In this document: positions 32,441 through 43,293 of the stretch, piece by piece
Layout: every line of letters starts with the position of its first letter
How positions within the stretch are numbered: position 1 is the stretch's first letter
DNA from: Arion vulgaris
Lineage: Eukaryota; Mollusca; Gastropoda; Stylommatophora; Arionidae
NCBI GenBank assembly: GCA_020796225.1
Contig: CM036768.1
Span: 37,125,789 to 37,189,788 of the forward strand
Direction of reading: 5' to 3'
DNA length: 64,000 nucleotides
Position numbers and translations under genes: made by a program
Notes under the pieces: model-generated
The model's input: only the letters and a program-made list of their open reading frames with translations
What the model was told of the DNA's origin: nothing
The model's database searches: none

Positions 32441-32839
32441 AAACTCATGCTTAAAAAACTCCACTACAGTTTTCGGTCCCAGCAAGCGTGCATCGAATTT
32501 TTGTTTTCTTTATTATGCGTCAAGACCCAGACGTGTTGACCTATATTCCAGCACCGAGGTACTATTCACGTGTGACCTGGTTTCTAAATTTGGCCTGGAT
32601 GTGCAAAACTACGAGTATTGTGTTGAACTTTAACCTCGAGCTTGCAGGATCACAACCACTCACAATCAGATTAGTTTTTGTAAGGCTGTTATTTCACTGA
32701 CAAACGATATGCCTTATTAGACGTTCGTTTCTTTTGTTTAGCGCGTTTCAGCATTTTTAAGCTGAGGGGTTACACTGCTGCGAAGGGTATGAGCAGTTTG
32801 CCTTGCGTTGTCTTGAAAGTGGTGAGTTCGAATCCTTTT
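32441..32839. other. Stretch with no recognised gene
   Basis: Open frames of up to 92 codons are present (plus 32355-32633) but carry no recognisable domain. Confidence 0.4.
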
Positions 32840-32942
32840 TCTTCTTCAAATGCTTCATATCAATCACTTGTCAGACCACTCTTTGTGATATGTATATGAG
32901 CTGAGCCTAAGAGCGATTGTACGTTGTGCCCGTTACGCGGCA
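32840..32942 (-). repeat. S4b 3' half
   Basis: TTCTTCTTCAAATGCTTC, CACTCTTTGTGATATG and GAGCGATTGTACGTTGTGCC in reverse orientation; head missing. Confidence 0.7.
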
Positions 32943-33128
32943 TACACTGCGGAAGATACAGTTGGGTGTCAATAGACTCAAGTCCTTGAGTGGAATCCGC
33001 GCGGGAAAAAAAGTAAATAAGGACATCTAAAGCAGACCTGGAAACTGTGTCTTTTTGAGGAATTTAAGGATGTTGGACTATCCTGGGAAGTCATAAAGAA
33101 AACAGCAATTGACAGGGAAAGTGGTTAA

Positions 33129-33385
33129 CTTCTTCTAACGCTCTATATCGACCACTTGTTAACCATTCTGTGTGATTTGTATGTGATCTGAGCCTAATAG
33201 CGATTTACGTTATGCCAGTTATGCGCATACAAGTAGGTCAGCACATCCGATTTTTTCGACGCTTTTTATTTACTAAGGTAGCTTCCCTGGGCCCATACCT
33301 CAGTCGCCTGTTACGACATGCCTTGTAGGCCACAGAGTTACTATTCTTTGCTCCCCTTGCGAGTCCCAGCAACACACAGGTGGAG
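33129..33385 (-). repeat. S4b SINE, full length
   Basis: Reverse copy from CTTCTTCTAACGCTC to CCCAGCAACACACAGG, including GTCGCCTGTTACGACATGCC. Confidence 0.85.
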
Positions 33386-33504
33386 TTCGAATACAAACCG
33401 TGTCGTTCGGTTACCGAGTGCATTTTTTAAAAAGATCCCTTTGGATTTTTGATGGAGATACAGAGTGGTGTTTTGCGCAATACTATATCGGTACGTGGCG
33501 TGTG

Positions 33505-33905
33505 ACGAGTCTACTGAGAGTGACCGAGCCATATGGGGGGACCCGGTGCAATGAAGTCAATGCTTCGCCTTTAGACTCTTTGAACTTTAGACATAACACA
33601 CAACTGTATACATTTTTTTTAAAAACACGAGGCACAATCATTTTAACCTTAGAAAGGGTTTTATTTGGGTTATATCAGAACAAAAGCAGCTAAAGATGAA
33701 GGACTGACTTTTCCCCATACGACCCCGTCACACTCTTAAGTAATGGGACTTTACTACATCGGATTTTCACCATATGGTCCCGTCGCACTCTAAGCAATGG
33801 CATGCCCACTACAAGAGTATTGTACAAAGCACGAACTCCGTATGCCCGGCAACAATCCTATGGATCTGCGGGAAAATGCATACATGAACAGAACGACGCG
33901 ATATA
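33505..33905. repeat. Two S2 SINE fragments in opposite orientation
   Basis: 33505-33575 (plus) has CGAGCCATATGGGGGGACCC and TGCAATGAAGTCAATGC. 33750-33905 (minus) has CACCATATGGTCCCGTC, GTACAAAGCACGAACTCCG and GGCAACAATCC. Confidence 0.6.
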
Positions 33906-34124
33906 TATATATATATATGGACAGGTGGGACGCGAGCCTGTGGAATTTAATGACCGCATGGCTAGTGCAGTCGTCGCGAAGCTGAACAGGTTAGGAATTT
34001 TCATTTATGTCAACAACAAAAAACTCATTGCCCTTGCGATGAATTGAACACGGATTTCCGGAATGGGAGCCGCTCTTTTATATATATATATAAATATGAA
34101 TATGAAAAGGGCAATTGTTCCTTA

Positions 34125-34270
34125 GTCTTTGCAGAACACGGGTTGTGAAGTGCCTGTCACTTCACATTTCTAGGCTTAAATATGTGGAACGTAGGAGGAC
34201 CAATTCATTTCCTAACTTGTGGAAAGTCGGACCATAGAATTGAACCCCCAACCTCTTTTGTACCCGATTC
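34125..34270 (-). repeat. S6 repeat
   Basis: GTGAAGTGCCTGTCACTTCAC, GGAACGTAGGAGGACC and GAATTGAACCCCCAACC (reversed B box). Confidence 0.5.
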
Positions 34271-34384
34271 GATAAGCGAACGCTCTTTGAATTTCACTAA
34301 TATCTCTCTCTCTCTCTCTCATACACACACACACAGAGAGAAAGATACACACTTAATGATACTGTGATGCTCCAGTCGCTTACG

Positions 34385-34664
34385 TAAAAGTAAAAAGTAA
34401 AGGAACCCTTTCATACCTCGTGGTATTTAGGTCAATACAGTGTTAGGTCTGTATTTTTCATTGATTGTCGGCACACGATGGGTGATGTGGTCAGCATCAA
34501 GCCGGCTGCCTTTACTTTCCCAGAGCATGTCTGGTACCCAGTTGAGGCTGGGTCGACCTGAGAGCCGTCGCGGTCGGGAAAAATTCCACGCGCATTGCGG
34601 AGCTGAACCCAGACCACCAGCCTTGAGAAGCGAGTTCACTAACAACTACGCTACAGCGGCCCTC
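34385..34664 (-). repeat. S3 tRNA-derived SINE with perfect duplication
   Basis: Full 280-bp copy. On the minus strand the head reads TAGCGTAGTTGTTAGTGAAC (A-box region) and GGTCTGGGTTCAGCTCCG (B box). AGTCGCTTACG is at 34374-34384 and 34665-34675. Confidence 0.92.
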
Positions 34665-34667
34665 AGT

Positions 34668-34930
34668 CGCTTACGACAGCAGCAAATACATACCTTTCTT
34701 CTCTTTTCTTGGCCGTCTTCTCTATTGTGTTCCAGCTGTGATTCATTTATTTCAGTTCTTGTTCTACTGTTCTCAATGTAGATTTTGGGTCTTCCACGTT
34801 TTCGTTTACCCTCAAATATCCATCTCAGTGCAGGTTTGTTGACAGAGTAGCCTCTATGCATATCACATGTCAGATCCATCTCCAGCGTCTCTTTTTAGAT
34901 GATGGTGCTCATATTCTCTTGATGACACTT
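34668..34930 (-). mobile_element. LINE tail fragment
   Basis: The minus frame reads WIFEGKRKRGRPKIYIEN then NREDGQEKRRK, a GKR.RGRP-type LINE end. Confidence 0.6.
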
Positions 34931-35011
34931 TGCAATCAGTTCTTGGTTAGAGATGGTTCTTAGCCAGAACACGCTAACGAGTTATTTTTGTAAACCGATA
35001 TCGTGGCTGAA

Positions 35012-35265
35012 ATCTTCTTCAAACGCTCCATACTGACTACATGTTAACCACGCTGTGTGATTTGTATGTGATCTGAACCTAAGAGCGATTGTACGTTGTG
35101 CCAGCTATGCGCCTACAAGTAGGCCAGTACATCCGATTTCCGCGATGTATTTTATTTACTATGGTAGCTTCCCGAGGTCCTACATCAGTCGCCTATTATG
35201 CCATGCCTTGTAGGTCGCAGTGGTGCTATTCTTTGCTTCCCTTGCGGGTCCCGACACCACACTGG
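35012..35265 (-). repeat. S4b SINE, full length
   Basis: Reverse copy: TCTTCTTCAAACGCTCC, CACGCTGTGTGATTTG, GTCGCCTATTATGCCATGCC and GCGGGTCCCGACACCACAC. Confidence 0.85.
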
Positions 35266-35414
35266 TTGTGGCTGAAATAATAAAAAGCAATACAATACTA
35301 GCAGCAGAATCGATAAATATGCTTATTAAGATCAATGTATGCAAGCTAAGCACTGAATGGGCAATCAGCAGTCGTGTATCAAGAAACTGTATTGGTTTCA
35401 CAAACCTGGACATG

Positions 35415-36100
35415 CAGATCATAATCATCATCAGGTGGCGTGCCGGTTGGCGTAGGCGATCATGAATCTCCACAAATCTCTGTCCATGGTGTTACTGTGT
35501 CATGAAGTCAAGCTATCCAAAAAAATGTCTCTCTGTCTTCCTCTGTCTCGTCTCCCTTCGATTTTAGCGGTTGTCACAATGTGCTCTAAACCTCCCCTTC
35601 TCATTCATCATCATCATCAAGGTGCGTATCCTTTATAGGAAGTTGCTCTCTTTGCAGCACATCTGAAATTCACTCTGTCTCTAGCCAGTTCACCCACTTC
35701 GTCGATGGTCATGTTCATGGTTTCTTTAATATCGTGTAGCCATCTTCTTCTTGGTCTGCCTCTGCGTCATGGGACCCTGCCCTCTAGTATTGTTCTTTCC
35801 AGGCCATCGTGACGCTTGATGTGACAAAGTATGTAATTTTTCTGTATAGTTTGTTGTTTATCAGCCAATTCTCTTTAACATTTAGTTCTTTCAGGACATC
35901 AGTGTTCTTTCTTCCCCTTCTCATTACATGTCTGAAAAATGATGACTGCCTCTTTCTTATATTGACAATAGGTTTTCTCTGTGTATTGACTTCATTCAAC
36001 ATCTCAACGTTTGTCATTTTAGCAGCCCATGGATTCTCATCATTCTTCTGTAAAACAACATCTCTGTGGCCTCCAGAGATTTACCAATCTGGTTGTTTAA
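35415..36100 (-). mobile_element. LINE-G fragment hosting a nested LINE-E
   Basis: 35415-35605 (end, DLWRFMIAYANRHAT-like) and 35926-36100 (LEATEMLFYRRMMRIHGLLK-like) are consecutive parts of LINE-G, separated by the insert at 35606-35912. Confidence 0.8.
35606..35912 (-). mobile_element. LINE-E insertion, 307 bp, with duplication
   Basis: The minus strand reads KNTDVLKELNVKENWLINN, RKITYFVTS (FGH region damaged) and the end ATCAAGCGTCACGATGG. TCCCCTTCTCATT is at 35593-35605 and 35913-35925. It matches 53885-54190. Confidence 0.88.
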
Positions 36101-36235
36101 CATCCATGACACGTATGATGGACATGCAGGTAAGAAGAAACAAAAGGACAGATAAATTTGCTGGAATTTTATCCATTCCGAGTGGGAGCAATATGGACAG
36201 GACAGACATTATAAATCCTTATACGTGGAAACATA

Positions 36236-36420
36236 AAGACAGCATTTTGCTTTGTATTCACTGTATCGGAGTAGTAACATTGTTGTTTAAGGCGCACTGT
36301 CTGTTGGTAATCTGTTTGTGTGGCCGAATCATTTAACTTGTTGTTTCTTGATGAAGTTCAGTACTGATGTTGTACCCACTTTTTCCTGATGTCTTCATTT
36401 CTCAACCGGTCAGTTCTTAG
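36236..36420 (-). mobile_element. LINE fragment (relative of 8925-9695)
   Basis: CTGTTGGTAATCTGTTTGTG, TTGATGAAGTTCAGTACTG and TTTTTCCTGATGTCTTC match 9110-9235 nearly base for base. Confidence 0.75.
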
Positions 36421-36658
36421 AGAGACATTAAACCGTCTAATTAAAATGCGGATGAAACGGGGACAAGCACGCCAGCACTGTTTGCAGATTAGATAGAGAG
36501 AAGATATGCCAACCACTATCATTTAGGTACAGAGGGTGTAGGAACACTAAGATTACTGCTGCATTGGAGCCCGGAGCATGTATGAACTTGTTTAATTTGC
36601 AAGGATATCGACAAAGAGAACTGAGCTGAGCCCATTCGGTTTTATTTGAACATATTCA

Positions 36659-36911
36659 CCCGAGTGGTTACCGGGGCCCAAATTTGGGGTGTAAAGAATA
36701 GAACCCCTGCTACCTGTCACGCATGTTGTAAGAGGCGTCTAAGGAGGCTTGGCTGAAATCGGATGCACATGTCCTAAACGTGTAGAAGTCTATGCGTTTA
36801 GAGGCCTACCAAACCAATGTGCAACGTATACACATTCTTTGCAAAGATCAAACATATCACAAAGAGTGATTAAAATTGGTAGTAAAGAACGAACGCAAAG
36901 AAGAAGAAGAA
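36659..36911 (+). repeat. S4a SINE with 13-bp duplication
   Basis: 253 bp, from CCCGAGTGGTTACCGGGG to an AAGAAGAAG tail. TTGAACATATTCA is at 36646-36658 and 36912-36924. Confidence 0.92.
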
Positions 36912-37168
36912 TTGAACATATTCAAGTGTATCTAGTTAACAAAGAATCCCTGTTCATTTGATGATTTAATGAAGCGCACTAACCCCTGCACCTTGCAGAC
37001 TATAAGATGGAAGATTTGAAAACAGCGCTGTTCAACGCAGTGCCCGTGGGCGCCAATACTAGTCATACATCCCTGGTGCCCTATGTAATTCTACTGACTT
37101 TGAAGTTTTCAATGAGTTTTCAAAATCAGAATTTCAAGAAAAATAAATGTGTTTCTGAATAACAGTAT

Positions 37169-37503
37169 CGCCCAAGTGGCTACCGGGGCCCAAATTGGAG
37201 TGTAAATAATGGAACCACTATTACCTGACGCGCATGTCGTAAGAGGCGTCAAAGGAGGGTGGAGAAGGGCTAGTTATCCCAAACCGTAAAAACACTAGAT
37301 GGCTACAGAACGGAGAGCGAACCGAGTAAACGCTGGCTGAAACCGGACACATCGCCTAAGGATAAGCACCAGAGCTATAAATGGTGCTGAAGATGTGACG
37401 TAAAACACACCAATGCCAAGGCTGCATGAATCAGATTTCCACATGAATAGAATTTATGGGGAGGTCTGGTACATCGGTCTGGGCGGTGATAGCGAGAGAC
37501 AGA
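37169..37503 (+). repeat. S4c element with 12-bp duplication
   Basis: It begins with the S4 head (GCCCAAGTGGCTACCGGGG, GTCGTAAGAGGCGTC), then a different body: CCGTAAAAACACTAGATGGC, GCACCAGAGCTATAAATGG, GATGTGACGTAAAACACACC, GAGGTCTGGTACATCGG. GAATAACAGTAT is at 37157-37168 and 37504-37515. Confidence 0.9.
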
Positions 37504-37644
37504 GAATAACAGTATGATTACGATTTTTGTCCGTAAACACAATATTTAGACAAAATTAAATGTAGTCAGGATTAAGTTTTCATTTGTTATCATTTTATTC
37601 ATATTACGAAAAATATTACTTGAGTATTATTTGTCAATCCCGAT

Positions 37645-38092
37645 CAGAATGCGAGTTATTCAGTGCTACATAGAACCAATACTGACATACGGATGCGAGT
37701 CATGGACAATGAACAAACAGATCGAAAAATCTCTGAGAGCCACAGAGATGTGGTTTTACAGAAGAATGATGAGAATCCCATAGACTGCTAAAATGACTAA
37801 TGTTGAGGTGTTGAACGAGATCAAGGCACAGAGAAGGCTTATCATCAATATAAGAAAGAGACAGTCATCATTTTTCGGGCATGTGATGAGTTGGAGACGT
37901 TTAGAAGATATTGCAACAACCGGTAAAATCGAGGGTAGACGAGACAGAGGAAGACAGAGAGAAAATTGTGGATGGCCTGACTTCGTGGCACGGTAGAACG
38001 TCAACATCTGAGTTGATAGCAAACACCAAAGACAGAGATTTGTGGAGATCCATGATCACCTACGCCAGCCGGCACGGCACCTGATGATGATG
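37645..38092 (+). mobile_element. LINE-G fragment
   Basis: Plus frames read RVIQCYIEPILTYGCESWTM, KSLRATEMWFYRRMMRIP, RQSSFFGHVMSWRRLED and GKIEGRRDRGRQRE, then DLWRSMITYASRHGT in another frame. It carries more 5' sequence than the other LINE-G copies. Confidence 0.85.
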
Positions 38093-38249
38093 ATTATTAT
38101 TTGTATTACTCCTGCAATTGCTATACAGCGCCCGCGCCTCCACAGTAATTAATCAGATGCGCCCCAATATATAGAAACGTTAGACTACTCTAAACTATCC
38201 GGTTTTAAAAAGCATTTAAATATTCAGTATTGATTTGATTGCATTGTTA

Positions 38250-39972
38250 TTTCCCATATAGATCGTGATTTCCCATATAGATCGTGATTTCCCATATAGA
38301 TCGTGGTTTCTCATATAGATCGTGGTTTCCCATATAGATCGTGGTTTCTCATATAGATCGTGGTTTCCCATATAGATCGTAGTTTCTCATATAGATCGTG
38401 GTTTCCCATATAGATCGTGGTTTCTCATATAGATCGTGATTTCCCATATAGATCGTGATTTCCCATATAGATCGTGATTTCCCAAATAGATCGTGGTTTC
38501 TCATATAGATCGTGATTTCCCATATAGATCGTGAATTCCCATATAGATCGTGATTTCCCATATAGATCGTGATTTCCCATATAGATCGTAGTTTCTCATA
38601 TAGATCGTGGTTTCCCATATAGATCGTGGTTTCTCATATAGATCGTGATTTCCCATATAGATCGTGATTTCCCATATAGATCGTGGTTTCCCATATAGAT
38701 CGTGGTTTCCCATATAGATCGTGATTTCCCATATAGATCGTGGTTTTCCATATAGATCGTGATTTCCCATATAGATCTTGATTTCCCATATAGATCGTGA
38801 TTTCCCATATAGATCGTGATTTCCCATATAGATCGTGATTTTCCAAATAGGTCGTAGTTCCTCATATAGATCGTGGTTTCCCATATAGATCGTGGTTTCT
38901 CATATAGATCGTGGTTTCTCATATAGATCGTGATTTCTCATATAGATCGTGGTTTCTCATATAGATCGTGGTTTCCCATATAGATCGTAGTTTCTCATAT
39001 AGATTGTGGTTTCCCATATAGATCGTGGTTTCCCATATAGATCGTGGTTTCCCATATAGATCGTGGTTTCTCATATAGATCGTGATTTCCCATATAGATC
39101 GTGGTTTCTCATATAGATCGTGATTTCCCATATAGATCGTGGTTTCTCACATAGATCGTGATTTCCCATATAGATCGTGATTTCCCATATGAGTCGTAGT
39201 TCCTCATATAGATCGTGGTTTCCCATATAGATCGTGATTTCCCATATAGATCGTGATTTCCCAAATAGATCGTGGTTTCTCATATAGATCGTGATTTCCA
39301 TATAGATCGTGAATTCCATATAGATCGTGATTTCCCATATAGATCGTGATTTCCCATATAGATCGTAGTTTCTCATATAGATCGTGGTTTCTCACATAGA
39401 TCGTGATTATTCACATAGATCGTGATTTCCCATATAGATCGTGGTTTCCCATATAGATCGTGATTTCCCATATAGATCGTGGTTTCTCATATAGATCGTG
39501 GTTTCCCATATAGATCGTAGTTTCCCATATAGATCGTGGTTTCCCATATAGATCGTGATTTCCCATATAGATCGTGATTTCCCATATAGATCGTGATTTC
39601 CCATATAGATCGTGGTTTCCCATATAGATCGTGGTTTCCCATATAGATCGTGGTTTCCCATATAGATCGTGGTTTTCCATATAGATCGTGATTTCCCATA
39701 TAGATCGTGATTTCCCAAATAGATCGTGGTTTTCCATATAGATCGTGATTTCCCATATAGATCGTGATTTCCCATATAGATCGTGGTTTCTCACATAGAT
39801 CGTGATTTCCCATATAGATCGTGATTTCCCATATAGATCGTAGTTCCTCATATAGATCGTGGTTTCCCATATAGATCGTGGTTTCTCATATAGATCGTAG
39901 TTTCTCATATAGTTTGTAGTTTCTCATATAGATCGTAGTTTCTCATATAGTTTGTAGTTTCTCATATAGATC
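38250..39972. repeat. 19-bp minisatellite, about 90 units, 1.7 kb
   Basis: The unit is TAGATCGTGATTTCCCATA with frequent G/A and CCC/CTC variation. The minus strand has no stop in any phase of the unit, so all three frames encode the 19-residue cycle MGNHDLYGKSRSIWEITIY; the overlapping open frames of 60-165 codons are artefacts of this. A variant string starting CCCAAATAG at 38481 recurs at 39260, exactly 779 bp (41 units) apart, which shows large-block duplication. The right end changes to TAGTTTGTAGTTTCTCATA units. Confidence 0.97.
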
Positions 39973-40146
39973 AGATCATCTCCGTAGAAAAAGCACGCCA
40001 AATGCCGAAAGCAATGTACAAAGCATGAACCCAGCAGGTCCTAGAACAATCCTAGGGATCTCTACAAACAATGCATTAGTAAAAGCAGCCCGGATTCAAA
40101 CCCAAGACGTTCGAAACGCAAGACAAACATAGTCTAGGTAGTGTGA
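39973..40146 (-). repeat. S2 SINE, diverged, fused to the satellite
   Basis: GTACAAAGCATGAACCC, AGAACAATCCTAGGGATCTC and CCGGATTCAAACCCA (reversed B box). The 5' part of the SINE body is replaced by the 19-bp array. Confidence 0.65.
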
Positions 40147-40280
40147 GATTCGACCACCATACAAGTAACGCACAGGAACTACAAGGGAGATAATCATTAA
40201 AATATTTAGCACGTTAAAAGTATAGTATTTCGTATGGAGTTAATTATCTTGTGCAAAGACCAGACAATTGACCGTTCTGT

Positions 40281-40485
40281 TTAAAACTTACTTATTCCTC
40301 TTCGCTCCTCATGGAGCATAGGATCTCAACAGTTGTTCGCCACTTTTCTCGGTCTCTGGCTGTTTTCTTTATGGTGTCCCAGGATAGCCAAGCACTCTTC
40401 AGTTCCTCAAGAAGACTTTGTCTCCAGGTCTGTTTAGGTCATCCTCTTATCCATTTTCCTTGCGGGTTCCACTCAAGTCATTTCA
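40281..40485 (-). mobile_element. LINE-H 3' fragment
   Basis: The minus frame reads WNPQGKWIRG, KQTWRQSLLEELKSAWLSWD and TAREREKWRTTVEILCSM, a clear LINE-H tail. Confidence 0.75.
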
Positions 40486-40784
40486 TTCAGTAATTTTCTC
40501 ATTACCAAGATTTACCACATCTATTTTTTTGTTTTCATGAGATGTTTTCCGATCGTGATGATGACATGCTTAAAGAGAGAGACAATGAATACACATCCCT
40601 TACATTGACACCAGAAGAGAAAAGAAAGAAGACCAAGAAAAAATGGAGATAAATTATTGAAGAAGAACTGTCTGCGGCATCTATGATGTGGAATACTGCA
40701 CCGTAGGTAGCAAGAGACAGTAGAGCATGGACAATCCCTTTCTGGAACCTCATGTGCCACCAGGCATGAAAAGGATAAGTAATA

Positions 40785-40870
40785 TTGATTGGACCATCAT
40801 CATTGCACTTCGGTGAGTACCATGTGTGCTCCAGTCTCTTTCTTACACCAGAATTTTCAGCGCAGTACAT
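40785..40870 (-). mobile_element. LINE-R tail scrap
   Basis: The minus frame reads GVRKRLEHTWYSPKCNDDGP, homologous to RRRSEHLWTCPECYDDSPH at 28400. Confidence 0.55.
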
Positions 40871-41317
40871 GAAATCTTAGCACCGGTGAGGGTCCCCGAT
40901 GTAATTTAATAGATGGTGAAAATATTTTGTAGAAATTTTATTTTTATAATTTTTCTAATGAATTTAGCTCAGACATGACTTTTCAGGCTGCTCTTCCCGC
41001 TGGACTCATGTTGTGGACCACGTGGCTAGGTCACATGAACATAAATGTTAACTTTATTGTACATATCACCAAAAGAACATTACATCATGAGTCGTTTGTA
41101 TCGTATATTTTTTAATTGAACATGGCACCTACATTTATCGCCCATCTCCAATAGGACTAGGAACTCGATCTCACTTACACTGAAATCAGGGATCTCTGGA
41201 AAAATATCCCGGCAGCTCCATGAATGAGTGAACAGAGTACCTTTGTAACAAGAGGTGAACACTTAACCTCTACACTACAGAGACCACCAACATTTAACTT
41301 CCTGTTAACGCAGTTTT
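40871..41317. other. Stretch without a recognised gene; possible tRNA-like SINE
   Basis: Most of it is unassigned. About 41165-41285 read minus starts GGTCTCTGTAGTGTAGAGG then TTAAGTGTTCACCTC, which looks like the head of another tRNA-derived SINE. Confidence 0.4.
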
Positions 41318-41331
41318 ACTGTATGGGTCAG

Positions 41332-41533
41332 TCTGCCCAGCGTGTTCGTAGCGTGTCGGACTACGGGTGACTATCCCTCTGTGTGTGCAGGTTCAATTCT
41401 GCGGATGGCAGAAAAAGCCACAGATTCCCAGATTTACGGTGTTCGTGGCACCGAACCGAAGGGTTATGATGTCCATGGCACCGAGCAAGAGCTGAAAAGC
41501 TCAAGTGCTTCTGGATCGGAAAAAAAAAAAAAA
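41332..41533 (+). repeat. S1 SINE with 14-bp duplication
   Basis: Recent-looking S1 with a long A-tail. ACTGTATGGGTCAG is at 41318-41331 and 41534-41547, a perfect match. Confidence 0.93.
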
Positions 41534-41589
41534 ACTGTATGGGTCAGATACATTTAGAACAACTAACACAATAACTAATAAATTGCAAG

Positions 41590-41935
41590 CATTCATCCCC
41601 TGGTTTCTGCACAGAATAGAGGGACTGAGGTTGTGGGGTCACAAATTATGAGCTTATGGAGAGAACGAGACAGGTTCAAGTGTACCAAGAGGTGAAGAAA
41701 AGACATGTGCGCTGCATTGGACACTTCTTGAGAAAACTTGAAGAGAATATAACAATAAGGGCATTTTGCTGTAACCCACAGGGAAATCAAAAGAGAAGGA
41801 AGCACATAAATACAGGGAGAAGATATTTGGTGGTAGAGATGAACAATATACGGATGATCTGGAAGGAGCTGAAGATAAGAAGATGTGGTATGGTTGGTTG
41901 AGGGCCTATGCCCCCAGGGTTAAAAGCACAAGAGA
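41590..41935 (+). mobile_element. LINE-H fragment
   Basis: The frame reads RHVRCIGHFLRKLEENITIR, FCCNPQGNQKRRKH and IWKELKIRRCGMVG. It is the GH..R..., NPQGK and W.EL pattern of LINE-H. Confidence 0.65.
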
Positions 41936-41940
41936 GGGCA

Positions 41941-42957
41941 GCTTCATCATCATGTGCCCTGTCAACTGGCGTAGGTAATCATGGATCTCCACATACATCT
42001 CTTCTTAGTACTGACAATATGTTCAGATGTTAACCCTTTGAGCCCTGGCTTTCTGTACCCTAAAAACACCTTCCCCTGAGCTCCTGAGCAAAAACAACAC
42101 ATATCAGTGATATTAAAAACACAATACTTTAGCATAACTAAGTACTCTATAATCTGTTATTGACTTACCCCATCATCTCTGTTATTCATGCTTATTATAT
42201 GTTTACAGAATACTAAACTGTTACAAATTTATTTGATATAATGTGGTCACGCCCAATACTCCCAGGTAACGTAGCTCGTTCTCCATATTGAACATATAGG
42301 ACTTGAATATCAATCGATTAAAACAATTTTTCGTAGTATAAATGATCGTTTCAGTCAGTTTCAATATCCTTATCAGAATAATCAAATTGTAAGTCTAATT
42401 CATCTTCAGATTAATTCAAAATAAATTCAACAGGCTGCCATGTTGTTATCCTTTTAGAGTGACCATTTCTGAAATTTTCAGCATGTCTTTTCATCACTAA
42501 AATACTAAACTAATTACCTTATCAGCACAGAAAAATATCACACAACATCGCCCATCATCGTGCTAAACGATGTAGAACACAAGGGTTGCGTCTGCCATCA
42601 TATTTGAACAAAATTTATCTTCCAGCACCAACAAATAATGATGGAGTCTTCTCAGACCGATATTTCAGGACTTCAGGATATGTGATGCATTATATTCAAT
42701 ACCGAAATATCGGGATAAATGGTTCTAAGGGTTAACACTCTTCAATGCCATGAAGCCAGGCTATTCAAAATGTTCTCTCTCCCTGTTATCCTCTGTTTTG
42801 TTTCCAATTGATTTTGCTGCTTGTCTCTACAAGTTCTAAACCTCCTTTTCTCATGACCTATCCGAAAAATGATAACTGTCAATTTCTTATATTGATGAGT
42901 ATTCTCTGTACTTTGATCTCCTTCAGTATATCAACATTAGTCTTTTAGAAGTCCATG
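41941..42957 (-). mobile_element. LINE-G fragment hosting a piggyBac-type element
   Basis: 41941-42029 (end) and 42736-42957 (FFGHVMRKGGLELV-like and upstream) are neighbouring parts of LINE-G. A TTAA-flanked element separates them. Confidence 0.75.
42034..42731 (-). mobile_element. piggyBac-type non-autonomous element, 698 bp
   Basis: TTAA lies on both sides (42030-42033 and 42732-42735). The ends are CCCTTTGAGCC and, reversed, CCCTTAGAACC (9 of 11 match). On the minus strand about 42330-42420 reads SEDELDLQFDYSDKDIETD, an acidic stretch like those near the N-terminus of piggyBac transposases. No catalytic region is present, so it is an internally deleted derivative. It is inserted within LINE-G. 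Confidence 0.85.
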
Positions 42958-42958
42958 G

Positions 42959-43293
42959 CGCCCGAGTGGTTACCGGGCCCAAATTGGGGTGTAAAGAATA
43001 GAACCACTGTTACCTGCCACATGTCGTAAGAGGCGACTAAGAGGTTGGGCGTGGGGCTAGTACCCCACACCGTAAAAACACTAGATGGCTACAGAACGGA
43101 GAGCGAACCCAGTAAATGCTGGCTGAAACTGGATACATCGTGATTGATAAGCACCAGAGCTCCAAATGGTGCTGAAGATGTGACGTAAAACACACCAATG
43201 CTATGGCTGCATGAATCAGATTTCCACATGAATAGAATTTATGGTGAGGTCTGGTACATCAGTCTGGGCGGTGACCGAGAGAGAGAGAAAAGT
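42959..43293 (+). repeat. S4c element
   Basis: Second copy with the S4 head (GCCCGAGTGGTTACCGGG, GTCGTAAGAGGCGACTAAG) and the S4c body (CTAGATGGCTACAGAACGG, GAGGTCTGGTACATCAGTC). It ends in a GAGA run, not AAG. Confidence 0.85.

Noticed and set aside
34440..34781. Open frame MLGLYFSLIVGTRWVMW.. seen in several places
   Set aside because: It recurs in every S3 copy (34440, 55717, 62552) and is a reading of SINE sequence.
38349..39908. Overlapping open frames of up to 165 codons encoding MGNHDLYGKSRS-type repeats
   Set aside because: They follow from a stop-free 19-bp unit read in all three minus frames. There is no start context or splice support.
38250..39972. CRISPR array
   Set aside because: The units are contiguous with no unique spacers, and the DNA is eukaryotic.
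41332..41420. tRNA genes at S1, S2, S3 and S5 heads
   Set aside because: A and B boxes are present, but no cloverleaf with an anticodon arm was evident. All are followed by SINE bodies, A- or AAG-tails and target duplications.
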